Of a DNA stretch of 33,956 nt, positions 31,294 through 33,956 are shown one piece after another. Where the stretch lies: positions 1 to 33,956 of the forward strand of contig JBLNDG010000049.1 of assembly GCA_050261415.1 (NCBI GenBank), written 5' to 3'. Source of the stretch: JBLNDG01 sp050261415 (GTDB taxonomy: Bacteria > Bacillota > Clostridia > Lutisporales > Lutisporaceae). Under the pieces are notes generated by a model. The model was given only the letters and a program-made list of their open reading frames with translations. It had not been told where the DNA came from and made no database searches. Numbering within the stretch: the stretch's first letter is position 1; each line of letters opens with the position of its first letter. The position numbers and the translations under genes were made by a program.

Positions 31294-31306
31294 TACGTAT
31301 ACAACA

Positions 31307-31336
31307 GTCGTAAGATTTAATCTTACGGCTTTTTTT
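31307..31336 (+). terminator. tRNA-Gln terminator
   Basis: GTCGTAAGATT (31307-31317) pairs with AATCTTACGGC (31319-31329) with minimal loop and is followed by seven T. Confidence 0.88.
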
Positions 31337-31340
31337 ATTT

Positions 31341-31361
31341 TTACTACTACATTACTACTAC
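31341..31361 (+). repeat. TTACTACTAC direct repeat at the start of the accessory tail
   Basis: Two copies of TTACTACTAC (31341-31350 and 31352-31361) follow the tRNA terminator. This is a possible junction or attachment remnant of an island inserted next to the tRNA. The 31362-31540 stretch holds no gene I can support. Confidence 0.35.
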
Positions 31362-31544
31362 CGGAGAAAATGTAAAAATAAAGGCACTTACAAATTTACA
31401 CATGCTAAATTACTTAATATCCTTATTGCTGCTTTATTAAGACTTAGAATTTTACTTATTATTGTATTATCTAACCGTCAATTAGTAAAATATGAAATAA
31501 ACGAGTGGTACGATAGACATAAATAAAAAATACAATAATATCAG

Positions 31545-31573
31545 TTGACAATATTGGGAAAATGTCCTATTAT
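31545..31573 (+). promoter_or_regulatory. promoter of the two-gene ImmA module
   Basis: A perfect TTGACA (31545-31550) and TATTAT (31568-31573) are exactly 17 bases apart. They lie 32 bases before the first ATG. GACA (31547-31550) and TGTC (31563-31566) flank the spacer as a short inverted pair, a possible autoregulation site for the HTH protein. Confidence 0.72.
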
Positions 31574-31605
31574 ATATAATATATAAAGCCGCTGGAGGTA
31601 AAAAT

Positions 31606-32379
31606 ATGAAAACCATACCCAATACAGAAATTAGAGCCACAGACAACTTTATAAGTATTATAACTAAGTGCTTGTGTGATGCAGTAGGAGACGATATCAG
31701 AGAAGATATCAAATCTCGCCGATTGATTACGCAAAACAGTACTCCATCAAGAATTTGGGACTTAATAAATACCAATATATGCGAGCGATTTGCGAGGAGT
31801 GATGTGATAGCTAACCCAACAAAACGTGGAGCATGGGAATTTGTACCTGTTTTTGAAAGGAGTACGGGTACTATTTACTCTCTTATGAGAGAACAGAGGT
31901 TCGCTTCTTTGAAGAAGGAGCTTCCCAAAAGGCGAAATGCTCACTACATAGATGCATTTGTGAGATCTTTGAATAGTGATTTACTTGCTCCTCAAGGTCA
32001 GATTTCGCTTTTTACAGTTTCGTTTTGTAATGAAGATTATATTAAAGAAATTGTTCAAAAGGTTATCAACGACTTATCAATACCAAATGAATTAGTTGAG
32101 AGGCATGCAATTATACTATTTCAAAGTTTTAACAATGAGCTATCTTCATTACGTTGCTGTATAGTTGATAGCAACTTGGATATAGTGAGTGAGGCAAATT
32201 GGAGCAATTACATAAAGGCTAGTGAAGGTGTAATTGTGGATCAGATCACAAACAAGACTTCTGCATATAATGATCCTACTTCTGGTTTGAAATTTAAGCA
32301 GAAGGCAAAAGATAAATTAGGACAAAAAACTCTTACGAAAGAGAAAAATACAAGCAAAGATTCTCGCGATGCTAAATGA
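31606..32379 (+). CDS. protein of unknown function, partner of an ImmA-type protein (possibly DUF5986)
   Basis: This 257-aa soluble protein lies directly upstream of an HTH/ImmA protease gene and shares its promoter. Its composition is mixed alpha and beta. The N-terminal part includes the blocks KSRRLITQNSTPSRIWDLINT and RGAWEFVPVFERSTGTIYSLMRE. A middle helical part has SIPNELVERHAIILFQSFNNELSSLRCCIVD, and the tail (about 225-257) is very rich in Lys, Thr and Asp and probably disordered. No catalytic motif is evident. From memory it resembles proteins labelled DUF5986 that occur next to ImmA/IrrE genes, but this is uncertain. Start is ATG 31606 with GGAGGT 6 bases upstream. Candidate roles are toxin, target of the protease, or structural partner. 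Confidence 0.75.
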   Translation: MKTIPNTEIRATDNFISIITKCLCDAVGDDIREDIKSRRLITQNSTPSRIWDLINTNICERFARSDVIANPTKRGAWEFVPVFERSTGTIYSLMREQRFASLKKELPKRRNAHYIDAFVRSLNSDLLAPQGQISLFTVSFCNEDYIKEIVQKVINDLSIPNELVERHAIILFQSFNNELSSLRCCIVDSNLDIVSEANWSNYIKASEGVIVDQITNKTSAYNDPTSGLKFKQKAKDKLGQKTLTKEKNTSKDSRDAK

Positions 32380-32409
32380 TTGTGAGATATCATGTTTGGA
32401 GGGAAAACT

Positions 32410-33570
32410 ATGAATAATATGAAGCAATTTAATGGAGATAGATTAAAGTCAGCCCGAATATATAGAGGGCTGACTGTTGCTGAGTTAGCAGAAAAACTTG
32501 AACTTCAGAGGCAAACAGTTTCAATGTATGAAAACGATAAGCTAAAAAATCCAGAGTATTCTACAATAATAAAGATGAGTGATACATTAGGATTCCCGCC
32601 AGAATTTTTTTTAGAAAAAGATAATATTGATTTAAAAATCGGATCTACTTATTTTAGAGCGTTATTAACCACAAATATGAAATATCGAGCTCAACAGATA
32701 CAGAAGATGAACTTTATTTCAATTATATACTCTTTTTTATGCGATTATATTGAATTTCCTGTTTTTAATTTTCCAGTAATACAGGAAGGGACAGATATTG
32801 AGATTGTTGCAGAGACTCTTAGAGAATGCTGGAACTTAAGTGATAAGCCCATAGATAACATTGTATATTTAGTTGAGCAGAATGGAATCCTTGTTACGCG
32901 CTTCGAAACTGGCACAGATGACATCGATGCTTTTAGTCAAATGGTAGACATAAATGGAGAATCTATTTTTATAATAGGATACTCAAAAAATAAAGGAACA
33001 GCGGCTCGTATTCATTTTGACATTGCACATGAGCTCGGTCATATGCTATTGCACGAATGGAGCGAAGATATTGAAAATTTAACTAAAGACGAGTTTAAAG
33101 AAAGAGAAAATCAAGCACATGAATTTGCTTCTGCTTTTTTGCTTCCTAAAGATGCTTTTACTGCAGATGTTGGCGCATATGCGAATAAGCTTTCACATTA
33201 CATTGAACTAAAGAAGAAGTGGAAGGTTTCTATTTCAGCAATGATAAGAAGATCTTATTATCTTGGCCTTATTGATTACTCTACTTATCAGCATATGATG
33301 AGAACTATGCAGAAGAAGGGAATTAAAAAAGAAGAACCTTTAGATGATGTTTTATTTACTTCTAGTCCGTCTCTTTTGAAAACATCTGTTCAAATGCTTA
33401 TAGAAGGTGGAGTATTAACCCCTAAAGAGTTTATGAGTGAGCTGGCTAATGACTATAATCTTAGTCTGAGTTCTAGAGAGGTCGAAATATTATTAGATTT
33501 ACCTAAAGATATTTTAAAGATTACGAATGTAATTCCGTTGCACAATCTGAGCATAAAAAAGCGCGGGTAA
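32410..33570 (+). CDS. XRE-family HTH plus ImmA/IrrE metallopeptidase
   Basis: The 386-aa protein joins an N-terminal helix-turn-helix (about residues 8-60, RLKSARIYRGLTVAELAEKL and QTVSMYENDK) to a zinc protease domain. The HExxH motif HELGH lies at residues 207-211, and the third ligand is most likely Glu233 in ENQAHEFASAFLLP. This is the ImmA/IrrE architecture, in which the protease cleaves a repressor or antitoxin to induce mobile-element or stress genes; here both DNA-binding and protease parts are in one chain. A further region of about 100 residues follows the protease and has no clear motif. Start is ATG 32410 with GGAGGG 6 bases upstream, rather than ATG 32392, which lacks a site. 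It follows the 257-aa gene by 30 bases. Confidence 0.92.
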   Translation: MNNMKQFNGDRLKSARIYRGLTVAELAEKLELQRQTVSMYENDKLKNPEYSTIIKMSDTLGFPPEFFLEKDNIDLKIGSTYFRALLTTNMKYRAQQIQKMNFISIIYSFLCDYIEFPVFNFPVIQEGTDIEIVAETLRECWNLSDKPIDNIVYLVEQNGILVTRFETGTDDIDAFSQMVDINGESIFIIGYSKNKGTAARIHFDIAHELGHMLLHEWSEDIENLTKDEFKERENQAHEFASAFLLPKDAFTADVGAYANKLSHYIELKKKWKVSISAMIRRSYYLGLIDYSTYQHMMRTMQKKGIKKEEPLDDVLFTSSPSLLKTSVQMLIEGGVLTPKEFMSELANDYNLSLSSREVEILLDLPKDILKITNVIPLHNLSIKKRG

Positions 33571-33691
33571 GTTTGTAACCACGTATAATGCTTGTGATAT
33601 TTAAGCGTTATATTTGCAATTTATTCAGAAAAACAGATAGAAAAGAAAATCGGAAACCGCTTGTCCGGAACTGGAAACCACAGCATAATAA

Positions 33692-33956
33692 TTACTCACT
33701 AAGTGATTTATCTAAACCATATACCTCACGCATTGAGATGTCCTTGGATGGATCAATGCGTGAGGTATTGATTTTGTATGCATCATGTACGATGCGGTCA
33801 AGAATGGCATCGGCTGCTGTGTTGATGTCACCACTAAGCTGTTCATACCAGCCTTCCTGACGGAACTGAGAACAAAAGATGGTGGAAGATTTCTTCCTGC
33901 GTTTATGTACCAGTTCAAAGATATCCTTACATTCGGAGGTGGTCAGTTTCATCAAA
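33692..33956 (-). CDS. istB: IstB-like ATPase of an IS21-family element (partial, cut by the window edge)
   Basis: The C-terminal 87 residues of an IS21 helper protein are present, running off the right edge. Diagnostic blocks are RRKKSSTIFCSQFRQEGWYEQL and AADAILDRIVHDAYKI, which lie near the end of IstB ATPases. The tail DISMREVYGLDKSLSE matches, as I recall, clostridial copies. The stop is TAA at 33694-33692. The transposase istA, expected upstream on the minus strand, would lie beyond the window. Downstream, repeated GGAAACC (33652-33658 and 33673-33679) may be part of the multiple terminal repeats of the element end. Gene intactness cannot be judged from this part. Confidence 0.85.
   Translation of the reverse strand, partial: LMKLTTSECKDIFELVHKRRKKSSTIFCSQFRQEGWYEQLSGDINTAADAILDRIVHDAYKINTSRIDPSKDISMREVYGLDKSLSE
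33721..33768. repeat. perfect 16-bp inverted repeat inside istB
   Basis: ATACCTCACGCATTGA (33721-33736) and TCAATGCGTGAGGTAT (33753-33768) are exact inverse complements with a 16-base loop. They lie in the last 26 codons of the istB reading frame. Confidence 0.8.

Noticed and set aside
31482..31775. 97-codon hydrophobic minus-strand frame upstream of the 257-aa gene
   Set aside because: It overlaps the promoter and start of a well supported gene and has no ribosome binding site. The apparent hydrophobicity comes from AT-rich DNA.

Overview
The window reads as chromosome of an anaerobic, endospore-forming member of the Bacillota, most likely class Clostridia. The supporting evidence is spoIVA, a spoVA operon, a DUF1540 protein, a rubredoxin/flavodiiron pair (typical of strict anaerobes), a V-type ATPase operon in the clostridial/enterococcal gene order, AT-rich intergenic DNA and strong AGGAGG-type ribosome binding sites with several TTG/GTG starts. 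No species can be named from the sequence alone.

Layout. 1-3200: spoIVA with its terminator, a small convergent gene (about 50 codons), an intergenic patch of hairpins, and an XpaC-like membrane protein. 3250-7057: the riboflavin operon (sigma-A promoter, FMN riboswitch, two tandem terminators, then ribD-ribE-ribBA-ribH), closed by a terminator hairpin that contains both convergent stop codons. 7056-9371 (minus): two tandem M29 aminopeptidase paralogs. 9436-10755: a zinc phospholipase C-like protein with an almost complete metal site, a small unknown gene and a perfect 16-bp hairpin. 10867-14048: a spore inner-membrane operon, DUF1657 - DUF421/DUF1657 fusion (2Duf type) - spoVAC - spoVAD - spoVAE - DUF1657, resembling the heat-resistance spoVA2mob operon of bacilli. 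14156-16370 (minus): a ferritin-like protein and a B12-binding radical SAM protein. 16645-19013: polX and nth, translationally coupled. 19211-27751: a nine-gene V-ATPase operon (ntpF-I-K-E-C-G-A-B-D) whose K subunit carries the Na+ ligand set known from Enterococcus hirae. 27798-31082: a DUF1540 protein, a PLP aminotransferase, rubredoxin and a flavodiiron protein. 31220-31293: tRNA-Gln(CTG).

The tail, from about 31340 to the end, looks accessory. It is AT-rich and lies directly downstream of the tRNA. It holds its own promoter, an unrecognised 257-aa protein, an XRE-HTH/ImmA-IrrE metallopeptidase and the 3' part of an IS21-type istB that runs off the window.

The genes fall into a few physiological groups: spore formation and resistance (spoIVA, spoVA, possibly DUF1657 and DUF1540), flavin supply under FMN feedback, ion-motive energy (V-ATPase), oxygen/NO defence (rubredoxin-FDP, ferritin-like) and DNA base-excision repair (polX-nth). 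Best candidates for something little described are the 257-aa/ImmA two-gene module beside the tRNA and IS element, the 2Duf-containing spoVA operon, and the dual-terminator FMN riboswitch whose 5' strand is an 8-bp perfect match to the terminator arm.
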